This document shows, in pieces, positions 52,566 to 61,452 of a stretch of DNA of 64,000 nucleotides. The position numbers and the translations under genes are program-made. The notes under the pieces were generated by a model. The model made no database searches, was not told the origin of the DNA, and worked only from the letters and a program-made list of their open reading frames with translations. This DNA comes from Elusimicrobiota bacterium (lineage in GTDB: Bacteria; CG03; SLGR01; JAFGSA01). Position 1 is the stretch's first letter; every line of letters begins with the position of its first letter. The stretch is from assembly GCA_016934855.1 (NCBI GenBank), contig JAFGSA010000046.1:108050-172049 (forward strand), read 5' to 3'.

Positions 52566-53953
52566 TCCTTCCCGCCGGCGCCGCCCTCTATTATTCCCCG
52601 ATCATCCTGACCGCACCTGGCATCAATATCCAGGTTCTTCAGAAGGGAATCGAATATTCCCGCCCTTTCCTCCCTGAGGCGCGCGTTGTTGCTGCCGTCG
52701 AGCGTCTTCCAGTTATAGGAATCTTCTTCGTCGAAGACTATGCCGTACTTTTCAGGCCTTGTGTAGAGCCTGTTATAAGGCACGACCAGGCACGGATGGC
52801 CGTACGCTATGTTGAGCACCCGGGCGCGCACGGATTTGACGAATTCAAGCGTATCGCTGAAATCGTTTTCCGTCTCGCCGGGGAACCCTACTATGAAGTT
52901 GAGGACTACATCAATACCCGCCCTGTGAGTATCCTCTATCACTTTTTTCGCCGTATCGGGCGAGTATCTTTTGCCCATCTTCCCGAGAACCGAAGCAGAT
53001 CCGCTCTCTACCCCGTAATTGAGAAGAACGCAGCCGGCTTTCTTCATCCTGCCGAGGAGGCCAGGCTCCATATGGGGGGCAATCTGGGCCATCCCGTCCC
53101 ACCTTATATCAAGCCCGTCTTTTATTATCATATCGCAGAGCTCGGACAGCTGCACGGGATCCTGGTTCAGCGCGGGATCGCAGTTGACGAACTGTTTCAC
53201 GGGCAGTTCGCGGAGCCTGAGTTTCATCTCGGAATATATCCCGGCAGGGCTCCTCGACCTGTATCCCTGCCAGCAGTTCTCCACGGTGCAGAAAGCGCAT
53301 CTCCACCTGCAGCCGCGGCTGAAGGATATCGGCACGTGTCCGCGGAAAAGGTACTTCTCCGGAGAGAAGTCAGAAAAATCCGGTACCGGCAGGCGGTCTA
53401 TATCGGGTACCTGGGCGCACTCTCCGAAATCCGCCATGGAATGCCCCTTCCTTATCATGCAGCCTTTCACGGAATCGACGCGGCCGTTCTTCCCGAACTG
53501 CACGGCTATCTCTTCAAGAGCCCTCTCTCCCTCCCCTTTCACCAGTATGTCCACCGCTTTCTCATCGACAAAAAGCCTGTCCGCGAGGGAGGTCTCGGGG
53601 CCGCCGAAGACTATCAGGGTGCCGGCCGATTTTTCCTTGATCTTATCCGCCAGGTGCAGGCTCTGGAGCCTCGAAGTCGACCAGACGTTAAAGCCTATGA
53701 TATCCGCCCCGGAAGCAGCGGCCCTTTCGGCCCAGCTTTCAAAAAGGCTCCCGTTACCGGATATGAATCTGCGGGCATTATCCTCCCTGGCCCAGTAACC
53801 GTCGTCCCCGTCATTGATACCGTACACCTCAGTGTTAAGGTCCCAGACTTCTATATCGTACCCCTTTTCTCTCAGGTACGCCGATATGTAAGCAACCCCT
53901 ATGCTGGGCTGCCTCTTGTATACCACCGGCGGGATGATGAGCAGTATCTTCAT
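52562..53953 (-). CDS. B12-binding-like radical SAM protein without TPRs
   Basis: A 463-residue protein with the classic two-domain layout: an N-terminal cobalamin-binding-like fold (MKILLIIPPVVYKRQPSIGV, DIIGFNVWSTS, VFGGPETSL, VKGEGERAL; residues 1-150) and rSAM with C215, C219, C222 (GCRWRCAFC). NYGVESGS and FIVGFPGETENDF are typical of B12-dependent rSAM enzymes. No DxHxxG histidine motif is present. There are no TPRs and no SPASM tail. Start ATG 53951-53953, ATGA overlap with the upstream gene. Family members methylate, cyclise or rearrange diverse substrates; this one cannot be assigned. Confidence 0.95.
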   Translation of the reverse strand: MKILLIIPPVVYKRQPSIGVAYISAYLREKGYDIEVWDLNTEVYGINDGDDGYWAREDNARRFISGNGSLFESWAERAAASGADIIGFNVWSTSRLQSLHLADKIKEKSAGTLIVFGGPETSLADRLFVDEKAVDILVKGEGERALEEIAVQFGKNGRVDSVKGCMIRKGHSMADFGECAQVPDIDRLPVPDFSDFSPEKYLFRGHVPISFSRGCRWRCAFCTVENCWQGYRSRSPAGIYSEMKLRLRELPVKQFVNCDPALNQDPVQLSELCDMIIKDGLDIRWDGMAQIAPHMEPGLLGRMKKAGCVLLNYGVESGSASVLGKMGKRYSPDTAKKVIEDTHRAGIDVVLNFIVGFPGETENDFSDTLEFVKSVRARVLNIAYGHPCLVVPYNRLYTRPEKYGIVFDEEDSYNWKTLDGSNNARLREERAGIFDSLLKNLDIDARCGQDDRGIIEGGAGGKE

Positions 53954-54834
53954 TCTTTGTCCGTCTGCCGGGGATTTTCATCCACAGGCACAACTTCCAG
54001 GCAGGGGCACATCACGGCATCGCAGCGGCCGGGCGCGTCCATCAGCCTGAAACTTTCGGAAAAGAAATCGCCGAGCACATGCCGCTCGCCTATCTGTCCG
54101 CACCTGGCGACCTTGCCGTCGGGGAATATCAAAGCCGATCTGTATCCGGCAGCGCAGAGGGATCCCTTCTTTGCCACATTCTTCTGCCATTTCTCATCCA
54201 TGCCCAGCATCTTCTTCTGAGCGGCGGTATAGCTTGCCGGATATTCTTTTCCGTCATATATTCCGCAGAAAGGTATCACTTTCAGCATGACATCTTCCCC
54301 CCGGGCCCTTTCTATGTATTCTTCCAGTCTCTGCAGATAGGGCGGATACGCGCAGAAATTGATATAATCCATCCTGAAGCCTTTCTCCCTGAGCCTCCCG
54401 GCTCTTCCTATCACGTCCTCGAGCCTGTTGAAATCCGGGTGGTACGCAAGAGTCAGGGACACTTTCCCGGGATCGATCTCATTCATGAAAGCATCGAGGT
54501 CGCCCGTAGAATTAGTGGATATGTTTATCGGATAATGCATCAGGGACACCCTTCTTATTATCTCTATGAAATCCGGGTAGATGAACGGCTCTCCTCCCGT
54601 TATGACTATGGAGACCCTTCCGTAAAGCCCGAATATCCTGTTCCAGTGCACTGCCCATTCATCCGCATTAAGATAGACCGTCCTTTTACCGTATTCTTCC
54701 CATTTGCCGTCGAAAAAGCAGTACGGGCACCTGAAATTGCAGCTGTAGGCTATATTCCACTCGAACCTGATATCATCCCCTTGAAGCACCTCATGCTGCA
54801 GGTCCTTGCCCTGAAGGTAGAACTTCTTTTTCAT
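53950..54834 (-). CDS. Compact radical SAM protein, group B, single-Cys tail
   Basis: A 294-residue group B protein starting at ATG 54832-54834 (ATGA overlap; the frame extends upstream to 54915 only as a shadow). The rSAM cysteines are C32, C36, C39 (CNFRCPYC), then VITGGEPFIYPDF, STNSTGD, LAYHPDF in place of SFHP, NFCAYPPYL and DGKEYPASYTAAQ. In the tail the usual CxMG is CAAG and the RCC pair is RCG, so one cysteine is missing; VMCPC remains. It ends in a hydrophilic stretch without the usual W-x3-W close. It is the most divergent group B member in the window. Confidence 0.94.
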   Translation of the reverse strand: MKKKFYLQGKDLQHEVLQGDDIRFEWNIAYSCNFRCPYCFFDGKWEEYGKRTVYLNADEWAVHWNRIFGLYGRVSIVITGGEPFIYPDFIEIIRRVSLMHYPINISTNSTGDLDAFMNEIDPGKVSLTLAYHPDFNRLEDVIGRAGRLREKGFRMDYINFCAYPPYLQRLEEYIERARGEDVMLKVIPFCGIYDGKEYPASYTAAQKKMLGMDEKWQKNVAKKGSLCAAGYRSALIFPDGKVARCGQIGERHVLGDFFSESFRLMDAPGRCDAVMCPCLEVVPVDENPRQTDKE

Positions 54835-55790
54835 TTCTGCAGCCTCGCAGCCCTGGGTACTACCCAGTGGTCGGCCCACCGGTCCTCTTCGCCGCCTATC
54901 ATGCTCTTCCAGCACGGGCAGGCTTCTTTATCGCACATCGCGGCTTCCTCCAGCAGTTCGAAGGTGCCGTCAAACAGGTTTCCGAGTTTTACGGGGTCCT
55001 GCGCGCAGCACCTGTACGCGTTCCCGTCCGGATGTATCTTCGCGTACATCACGCCCATAAGGCATTTCCTGGGGCCTTTTGCATATTTTTCCTTATCGAA
55101 CGTCCAGTTCATGCTCTTTCTCACCCACGGCAGATCGGCCCCCAGTTCCCTCAGATATCTTATTTCTTCCTCGCTGTACCCGTCGGGGTAGCTTTTCCCT
55201 TCGTATACCCCCTCGAAAGTGAGTATGGACATATTTATGCCTTCCGAAGAGAACCTCTTCTTGGCTCCGCCCAGGTCCTTTATGAAGGGGGGATACGCGA
55301 CATAGTTGCTCCAGACCTCGTAGCCGGCGTCCCTCAATTCCAGGACCTTCCCGAGGAACTCGTCGAAAGAGACCATCTGCGGGTGGAAACTCGTTCCTAT
55401 CCTCGCCCTGTCCGGCGGAACCCTTGCCGAGAATTCTTTCACGTCCCAGGACAGGTTGGTCGAACATTCGAAAGTATGCATGCTTACCAGCCCTTCGACT
55501 ATATCCATGATACCCGGATAGCAGAACGGCTCTCCACCTGAAAGATGGACCTGCGCGCTGCCGTACCTTTCGTAGATGCCGGACCATATCTCCATCCATT
55601 TTTCGGGTTTCAGGATCACGGTCTTTGGTTTCCGCGCCCGCTCCTCTTCATAGCCGAGCGAGCAGTACGTGCACCTGTAGTTGCAGTCATAGGTTATATC
55701 CCACGTAAAGAATACTCTGCGCGGCTCCAGGTCTCTCCTGAAATCCGGAGGTCTCTTTATCTCCTTTTCTCTATCCTTCTCTGCCGACAT
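54831..55790 (-). CDS. Compact radical SAM protein, group B
   Basis: A 319-residue group B protein. The rSAM cysteines are C36, C40, C43 (CNYRCTYC), followed by HLSGGEPFCYPG, STNLSWD, TSFHPQM, NYVAYPPFI and YEGKSYPDGYSEEE. The tail is CLMGVMYAKIHPDG, RCC, then EACPCWKSM and EEDRWADHW. Start ATG 55788-55790 lies within the end of the upstream gene (20-nt overlap). The tail matches the TPR-fused genes at 18592 and 35571 more closely than its compact neighbours do, which makes it a plausible relative of the unit that acquired TPRs. Confidence 0.94.
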   Translation of the reverse strand: MSAEKDREKEIKRPPDFRRDLEPRRVFFTWDITYDCNYRCTYCSLGYEEERARKPKTVILKPEKWMEIWSGIYERYGSAQVHLSGGEPFCYPGIMDIVEGLVSMHTFECSTNLSWDVKEFSARVPPDRARIGTSFHPQMVSFDEFLGKVLELRDAGYEVWSNYVAYPPFIKDLGGAKKRFSSEGINMSILTFEGVYEGKSYPDGYSEEEIRYLRELGADLPWVRKSMNWTFDKEKYAKGPRKCLMGVMYAKIHPDGNAYRCCAQDPVKLGNLFDGTFELLEEAAMCDKEACPCWKSMIGGEEDRWADHWVVPRAARLQK

Positions 55791-57405
55791 ATTTCTCCAG
55801 TTCTTTTTTCATGACGCTCGTAAGCCCCTGCTGCCGGCGGATGGCCTTAACCCTGGATAACACGATCTCGTTCTTCGGGTCCTTTTCCAGGTACTTGAGG
55901 AAATATTCGGCTGCCTTTGCATATTCGCGCCCGTATTCATAGTAGTGGCCCAGATTATACCAGTTGTCCATTTCGACCGATGTCTTAACTCCGCAGTCGA
56001 CCTTGACCCCGAGCCCTGAACACAATTCTTCGAACCTCGAACACCTTTCCAGCCTTACCGGATACGTATTCGTGCCGTCCGCCGTCTCCCAGTAAAGATG
56101 GTGGTTTACCGGGGGTTTTATGCCGAACTCTTCTAAATGCTCCTGCATGTAGCTGAACTGCTCGACAGCGCAGTAAGTCCTGGAAGGGTACACTCTTTCT
56201 ATGTATTTCCCCACTTCTTTCACGAAGTCCAGGGTTTTCTGGAAATCTTCCTCAGTCTCCCCCGGGAAACCGAACATGAAGTTGGTGGTCACCTCAAGAC
56301 CCGCCTCAAAAGCATCCTTTATGATCCTTTTGGCGACATTCACGCTGTACGGCTTTTTCATCAGTTTCAGGACCCGTTCAGAACCTGTCTCTATACCGAA
56401 TATCAGTTTTCTGCAGCCGGCGTCTTTTATCATCTGCAGCATATCCCTGTCGAGATCCGGATGTATTATCGCATTCGCAACCCATTTCATCTGGGGCAGA
56501 AATGCGCACGGCGGGTAGTCTATCATTAACCGGCAGAATTCCTTAACCCTGTCCATCCTGCCGTTGAATTCCAGATCCATGAAGTCGATATGACCCAGGT
56601 TATCCTTTCTCTTCGCATCAAAATTACATATCCTGTGATAAGTTATCTCCTGGTGAATCCTTTCGGCACTCATCGCCCTGTATCCCCTTGCGAAAGCACG
56701 TGTACTGCAGTACGCGCACTTCCACACGCATCCCCTGGAACTCATCATTGCGACGTGTACGGCATCGTCATAGTCTTCGATTTTCAGATCGCTGTAATCC
56801 ATAAAGGCCATCTTATCCAGCAGGCTGAAATCTCCGGCATCGCCGGTGTAGACAGATCGTTTCCCTTTCCTGTAATATAACCCGGGGCAGGATTCGATCG
56901 GACCGCCGGTATCCAGCGCCCTGATCAGGGCGGGGAGTATCGTCTCTCCGTCGCCGATCGCCAGGAAATCCGCGGGAGAATCGCTGAAAGCTTTCCCTAT
57001 GTAGCCGGGATCGAGAAAAGCCGGTCCTCCGAAAATGACTTTTATCCCGCGCCTCCTGCGCTTTATCATATCCGCCATAAAACAGCTCGCGTGGTAGGTA
57101 GACGCAGACACGGAAAAAGCCGCCAGCCCCGGCTCACATCCTGCAATCGCGTCCGTGAATTCGTCGATTACTTTCGAGATGCTGCCGAAAAAGCCCCTCA
57201 CCCATCCGCCGTCGTACCAGGACATCGACTGCTCCCAGGCCCACATGGTGCTTATCTCATCGGACCTCCTGCGGTAAAGGTGATTGTTCAGGTCGAAGCA
57301 CCTTGTATCGATGCCGAGGCTTTTCAGATGCCCCGAGAGCTGGACAAGAGCCGCCGGCGGCTCCCTTGTACCCCACACTGGACATTGTATCAATACTACC
57401 TTCAT
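55771..57405 (-). CDS. B12-binding-like radical SAM protein with C-terminal TPR
   Basis: A 544-residue protein. Residues 1-160 form a cobalamin-binding-like domain (MKVVLIQCPVWGTREPPAAL, AAFSVSASTYHAS, VIFGGPAFLDPGY, IGDGETILPAL). The rSAM cysteines are C226, C230, C233 (GCVWKCAYC), and FGIETGSERVL and FMFGFPGETEEDF follow. At the C-terminus (about residues 480-530) sits a TPR (WYNLGHYYEYGREYAKAAEYFLKYLEKDP), reversing the order seen in the other TPR-B12 proteins of this cluster. No DxHxxG motif. Start ATG 57403-57405, with a weak Shine-Dalgarno and a 33-nt gap to the gene upstream. Confidence 0.95.
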   Translation of the reverse strand: MKVVLIQCPVWGTREPPAALVQLSGHLKSLGIDTRCFDLNNHLYRRRSDEISTMWAWEQSMSWYDGGWVRGFFGSISKVIDEFTDAIAGCEPGLAAFSVSASTYHASCFMADMIKRRRRGIKVIFGGPAFLDPGYIGKAFSDSPADFLAIGDGETILPALIRALDTGGPIESCPGLYYRKGKRSVYTGDAGDFSLLDKMAFMDYSDLKIEDYDDAVHVAMMSSRGCVWKCAYCSTRAFARGYRAMSAERIHQEITYHRICNFDAKRKDNLGHIDFMDLEFNGRMDRVKEFCRLMIDYPPCAFLPQMKWVANAIIHPDLDRDMLQMIKDAGCRKLIFGIETGSERVLKLMKKPYSVNVAKRIIKDAFEAGLEVTTNFMFGFPGETEEDFQKTLDFVKEVGKYIERVYPSRTYCAVEQFSYMQEHLEEFGIKPPVNHHLYWETADGTNTYPVRLERCSRFEELCSGLGVKVDCGVKTSVEMDNWYNLGHYYEYGREYAKAAEYFLKYLEKDPKNEIVLSRVKAIRRQQGLTSVMKKELEKYVGREG

Positions 57406-57438
57406 CGTCTGTTTATATCATTCATACTCCATCCGCTG

Positions 57439-59310
57439 TCAGGTTCGCATTATTCTTCCCGGCAAGGTATCTCTGCCGGCCGAACAGTATCTGTCAATAT
57501 CGTTATCAATGAAGATACCGCTCAAGCAGCGCGGGTCACATGAATCGGGGAGCCTGCTGCTCTTTATTTCCCTGCGCAGGCATCTCAGTCTTTCACTGTT
57601 CCATATTTCCATGAGAGACTGCTCACTTATGCTCCCCAGGATACTATTGCCGCCCAGGCATTCGGCTTTTCCGCCTACGGCAACCCCGCCGTATACGGCT
57701 ATGTATAATTGCTTCCAGGGTAACGTACAGCCGGTTTTACCCGCATCATTCCGTAAAGGATCGGTATTTATCTCCGGTCCGTACCCGTTCCTTCCTCCGG
57801 CGGACGGCAGACAATTATTGACGACGACTCCGGACGATCCTGCCTGAAACATAAGGTCGGCCACGGACTCCCGGGCCCTATCCAGTATCATGTTATATCT
57901 TTGTTCATACTGCCTGTCACTGTATCTCAGCGGCGAGATATTGACTTCGGAAATACCGTTGCGTTTCATGAAATCGACTATACCGCTTATCTCCCCGACG
58001 TTTTTCTCCATTACGACGAAATTCATGGAGATACCTGACTTCGAGCCTTTCGCGAGGGCCGCATCGTTCAGCAGGCCGAGGCTCTTTATCAATCTGTCGA
58101 ACGAAGCGCCGGTCCTGATTGCCTCGTATGTATCCCCTGTGATGCCGTCTATTGAATATGTGACCCCGACCCCGTTTATCGCAAGTTTTTCCGCCCATCT
58201 TTTATCGAGCAGCAGCCCGTTTGTCGACATCGTCTGTTTCAGCCCGGGGAACCCCGAGGCCTTATCGAACAGGTATTCAAAACTATCGGACATGAACACC
58301 TCGCCGCCGAGCCACTGCACGAATTCGAGATACGGGAAAAGCCGGCATATCTCATCGACAGTACGCCCGGGAAGCTCCCATGACTTATCTGTGATCTCGC
58401 ACATTCTGCACTTAAGCGGACATTTTGATGTCACGGTGACTATGAGTCTCCTGGGAAAGGATCTCAGCTCCTCTTTCCCTTCGATTATCTCCGTCATATT
58501 AAGCAGTTTATTCCCGATAAACGGAAGATCGGCGGCTTCACGCTCTGCTGTCGTGCCGATCCTTCTCAGCGGGCCGGAATCGCCCAGCCTGTAACATGAA
58601 TACATCAGGTCGTCGTATATATCCGCCTTCCGGTATCCCATATTATATGCTTTCAGGAATCTCTTCACGGCAGAGCCGTAATCCCCGGACTTGTTATTTA
58701 CCCTGCCGATTTCCATGTGGATGTCCGCGCCGTCCCGGTCATGTTCGGCTGCCATCTCCAGTATTTCGAGCGCTTCCCCGAACTTATGCTTCCCTTTCAG
58801 GACCCGGTACATCGCAAGATAGATCTCCCTGTCCGCCAGTCCGTATTCCAGGGCCATCCTGAAATTTTCCATCGCGGATCCCTCTTCCCCCCTGTCCATG
58901 TGTACGCAGCCCGCCTCTTTATACAGCCGGGGGTCACGGGATCCCTCGTCTATCCTCTCCCCGAGTTCTTTCAGGGCGAGATCCGTTTCTCCCAGTTTCC
59001 TGTAAACCTGCGCAAGCAGCAGGCTCACATGCTCATGCCCGCCGTGCAGACTCTTGGCTGTGCATAATTCCCGCAGGGATTCTTCTGTCTTCCCCTGCAT
59101 GAGGTACATTTTTCCCAGCTCGAAATACACATCGTGGATGTTGGGAGCCGTTTTCAGGGCTTTTTTAAGCATCTTTTCCGCTTTATCGAATTTTCCTGAA
59201 CCCATATACTGCTTGCCTTTCTCGAGAAAAACCGAACCGCGGGAACCGGACCTGTCATTCCCGCCTGAAAACTTCTTTATCATCAGTAACAGCTTCTTCC
59301 CGGGACTCAT
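57439..59310 (-). CDS. TPR-radical SAM-SPASM protein, rightmost array member
   Basis: A 623-residue protein. An N-terminal basic segment (MSPGKKLLLMIKKFSG) precedes six TPRs (residues 28-240). The rSAM cysteines are C297, C301, C304 in CPLKCRMC, with Pro replacing the usual Asn. WLGGEVFMSDSF, STNGLLLDKRWA and YSIDGITGDTYEAIRTGAS follow. The tail has CTLPWKQLYI but then a rearranged GGKAECLGGNSILG in place of CxC, plus EIWN and CDPRC. Start ATG 59308-59310, ATGA overlap with the upstream gene. In transcription order it is the first TPR-rSAM gene after the compact enzymes, a natural boundary of the array. Confidence 0.95.
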   Translation of the reverse strand: MSPGKKLLLMIKKFSGGNDRSGSRGSVFLEKGKQYMGSGKFDKAEKMLKKALKTAPNIHDVYFELGKMYLMQGKTEESLRELCTAKSLHGGHEHVSLLLAQVYRKLGETDLALKELGERIDEGSRDPRLYKEAGCVHMDRGEEGSAMENFRMALEYGLADREIYLAMYRVLKGKHKFGEALEILEMAAEHDRDGADIHMEIGRVNNKSGDYGSAVKRFLKAYNMGYRKADIYDDLMYSCYRLGDSGPLRRIGTTAEREAADLPFIGNKLLNMTEIIEGKEELRSFPRRLIVTVTSKCPLKCRMCEITDKSWELPGRTVDEICRLFPYLEFVQWLGGEVFMSDSFEYLFDKASGFPGLKQTMSTNGLLLDKRWAEKLAINGVGVTYSIDGITGDTYEAIRTGASFDRLIKSLGLLNDAALAKGSKSGISMNFVVMEKNVGEISGIVDFMKRNGISEVNISPLRYSDRQYEQRYNMILDRARESVADLMFQAGSSGVVVNNCLPSAGGRNGYGPEINTDPLRNDAGKTGCTLPWKQLYIAVYGGVAVGGKAECLGGNSILGSISEQSLMEIWNSERLRCLRREIKSSRLPDSCDPRCLSGIFIDNDIDRYCSAGRDTLPGRIMRT

Positions 59311-60419
59311 TCTTCTGTCACTTCGAGCAATTCCCGGATCTCTTCCTCGGATTTCCCTCTTGTTATGACATGGGACCTGAAATCATTTACGGTATTGGGA
59401 TTTGCCCTCCAGCAGAAACTGGCGCAATCATACTTCCCTTCTATCAGGTTCCGGCGCAGATCAATATAGTACCTGCCGTTCCAGACTTCCATGAAGTCCG
59501 ATTTGCCGCTGATATTCTCACGGGAATCCCCGGCCACGTCACAGGATATGATATCACCGCCGGAATTCACCATTACCTGGCTCCACGCCTCTTTGCATAG
59601 GGCCCCTGACATCTCGTACTCTACCCCGAACCTGGGCGGGAGGATAAGGTCCATCTGTCTGCCGTCCTTTCCCGTCAGGCTGTCCAGCTCCTCTTCTGCT
59701 TCGCGCAAGATATCGTTAACGGCATCCTTGATAAAATAGCAGGATGCGCTTTTCTGATCCAGCCTGTACACGTAATAGTAATAAACCACCACCCCGTCTG
59801 CCCCATTCCCGTATGCCAGCCTTATGAAATCCTTAAGATTTCTCGCATTTTGCGAAGTCATGACAAAGATGTAGTTTATCCTGAGATTTTCAATCTCTCG
59901 CTTGACCTTCTTTATGTATTTCAGGTTTTCCATGACTACCGGGTATGAATTCGATGCTGTTATCAGCCTGTGCAGGTTCTCGTTGCTGCTGTGAAGAGAT
60001 ACATGGATCGTGTACCTGTTGCCGCTGACCGCTATATGATCTACCATTTTTGGCACCAGCGAGCTGCCGTTTGTGGCAAACATCTTTTCGGCATGGACGT
60101 ACCGGTTGAAGTAATCGAGATTCCTTTTCGCCTCGGGCAGGAACAGAAGCTCGCCCGAACCCGTGATATTTATCCTGCTCACCCTGGTCAATACCGGCAT
60201 CAGGAGGTCTTCGTACCTGCTCCTGAACCGATCAAGGTCGAAGTGACTGTACACTTTGGGGCGAGAACAGAACAGGCACTCATGATTACAGGGGCCATCG
60301 ACCTGCACGAATATAGCCTGGGGATATGACTTAAGGCACACCTTCCTCTCTCTGTATTCTTCTTCATTCAGCCTGGCATTCTCCAGAACAGCGCTGTTAT
60401 CTATCCTGTCAGTCGGCAC
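59307..60419 (-). CDS. Radical SAM/SPASM protein, group D
   Basis: A 370-residue protein without TPRs. The rSAM cysteines are C44, C48, C51 (CNHECLFC). The GGE motif is replaced by ITGSGELLFLP, and FATNGSSL and VSLHSSNENLHR follow. The tail has LCKEAWSQVMVNSGGDIISC, EVWN, CASFC and NTVNDFRSHV. That last motif also occurs in the gene at 61421, so these two are related. Start GTG 60417-60419 with AAGGA 8 nt upstream; 11-nt overlap with the upstream gene. Similar rSAM/SPASM proteins often occur near polysaccharide genes, which fits the glycosyltransferase-like neighbour, but its substrate is unknown. Confidence 0.93.
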   Translation of the reverse strand: MPTDRIDNSAVLENARLNEEEYRERKVCLKSYPQAIFVQVDGPCNHECLFCSRPKVYSHFDLDRFRSRYEDLLMPVLTRVSRINITGSGELLFLPEAKRNLDYFNRYVHAEKMFATNGSSLVPKMVDHIAVSGNRYTIHVSLHSSNENLHRLITASNSYPVVMENLKYIKKVKREIENLRINYIFVMTSQNARNLKDFIRLAYGNGADGVVVYYYYVYRLDQKSASCYFIKDAVNDILREAEEELDSLTGKDGRQMDLILPPRFGVEYEMSGALCKEAWSQVMVNSGGDIISCDVAGDSRENISGKSDFMEVWNGRYYIDLRRNLIEGKYDCASFCWRANPNTVNDFRSHVITRGKSEEEIRELLEVTEE

Positions 60420-61452
60420 CGTTCACTTCCTTTTCCATCTTCCTCAGGATGAACTCGATGTCCATATGATTGCTCCATCCCACATGGTCGCAGCGCAGGC
60501 ATACATTGCGGGATTCTTTTTCCGGTTTTTCCGCATGATTAGCCACGTGCTTTCTTGCTTCCGCATACATCTTCCCGTTCCATATTTTATCGAAGGCATC
60601 CTCGCTTATGTTACCGCAGAAATCGTCTTTAGCATCCTCCACCGAACAGCAGGGCGAAACGGACCCGCTGGAGTTAACCGTTATCCCGTCCCACAGCCAG
60701 TTGCACACGGTCTTTTCCCCGGGTTTTCTGAACTCCACCTTTTCTCCGTTGATTTCATAGTACTTTGAACGGAACGGTTCAAGGGTGGTCAGCCATTCGA
60801 TGCTGCCCGTGTAAGGCGGGGTGAAATTTATCTCATCTACCCCCAGGTCTGCGGCCATTTTCCTGGCATCCTGCATCTCTACCTCGTTATGCCTGAATAC
60901 CAGGAACTGCCACTCTATGCGGGGATTTGCCCTGTTCATCCTTTTTCTTCTCTCCACCAGTATTTTTATGTTACGTATGACCTTTTCAAGATCGCCTTTT
61001 ACCCTGTATTTCTGATAACTCTCCTGCGTTGCCCCGTCTATGGAAAGGATGATCTTATCCAGGCCCGACGATATTATCTCCTCCGCTTTTTTCTCATCGA
61101 AAACATTCATGTTCGTGTCCAGTTTCGTGTGTATCCTGAAACGTTTGGCGTATTCTATCATACCGCATAAATCTTCATTGAGAAGGGGTTCACCCCAGTT
61201 ACAGAAATCCGCATGGATGAGATAGGGCCCCAATTCGTCCATTACTCTTTTGAATACCGCAAACGGCAGCGCCTTTTTCGGCCTGGAACCGCGGCCCTGA
61301 CCGGTAGGGCACAGAGGGCACTGCAGATTACAATAATTAGCAGGATCCACGGTAAGCCAGCAGGGATACCCGTCCAGGACTACGGCCCTGGCTTCCTTTT
61401 GTTTCTCTATCAGGTAATAGTTATCTATTTTCTTTTTTAAAATCCCTTTCAT
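60409..61452 (-). CDS. Radical SAM/SPASM protein, group D
   Basis: A 347-residue protein of a widespread rSAM/SPASM type. The cysteines are C41, C45, C48 (CNLQCPLC), then PTGQGRGSRPKKALPF, NWGEPLLN (the GGE equivalent), DTNMNVFD and LSIDGATQESYQKYRVKG. The tail is CNWLWDGITVNSSGSVSPCC, DAKDDFCGNI, KIWN and NVCLRC. The array linker and TPRs are absent. It overlaps the upstream gene by 32 nt with ATG 61450-61452; a later start cannot be excluded. This is the member most like ordinary SPASM enzymes elsewhere and may be the least specialised here. Confidence 0.93.
   Translation of the reverse strand: MKGILKKKIDNYYLIEKQKEARAVVLDGYPCWLTVDPANYCNLQCPLCPTGQGRGSRPKKALPFAVFKRVMDELGPYLIHADFCNWGEPLLNEDLCGMIEYAKRFRIHTKLDTNMNVFDEKKAEEIISSGLDKIILSIDGATQESYQKYRVKGDLEKVIRNIKILVERRKRMNRANPRIEWQFLVFRHNEVEMQDARKMAADLGVDEINFTPPYTGSIEWLTTLEPFRSKYYEINGEKVEFRKPGEKTVCNWLWDGITVNSSGSVSPCCSVEDAKDDFCGNISEDAFDKIWNGKMYAEARKHVANHAEKPEKESRNVCLRCDHVGWSNHMDIEFILRKMEKEVNGAD

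Noticed and set aside
52796..54220. Long plus-strand open reading frames throughout the window, the longest about 470 codons
   Set aside because: They lie antisense to strong minus-strand genes with intact catalytic motifs, show no recognisable domain and arise from codon bias in the TPR/rSAM genes.
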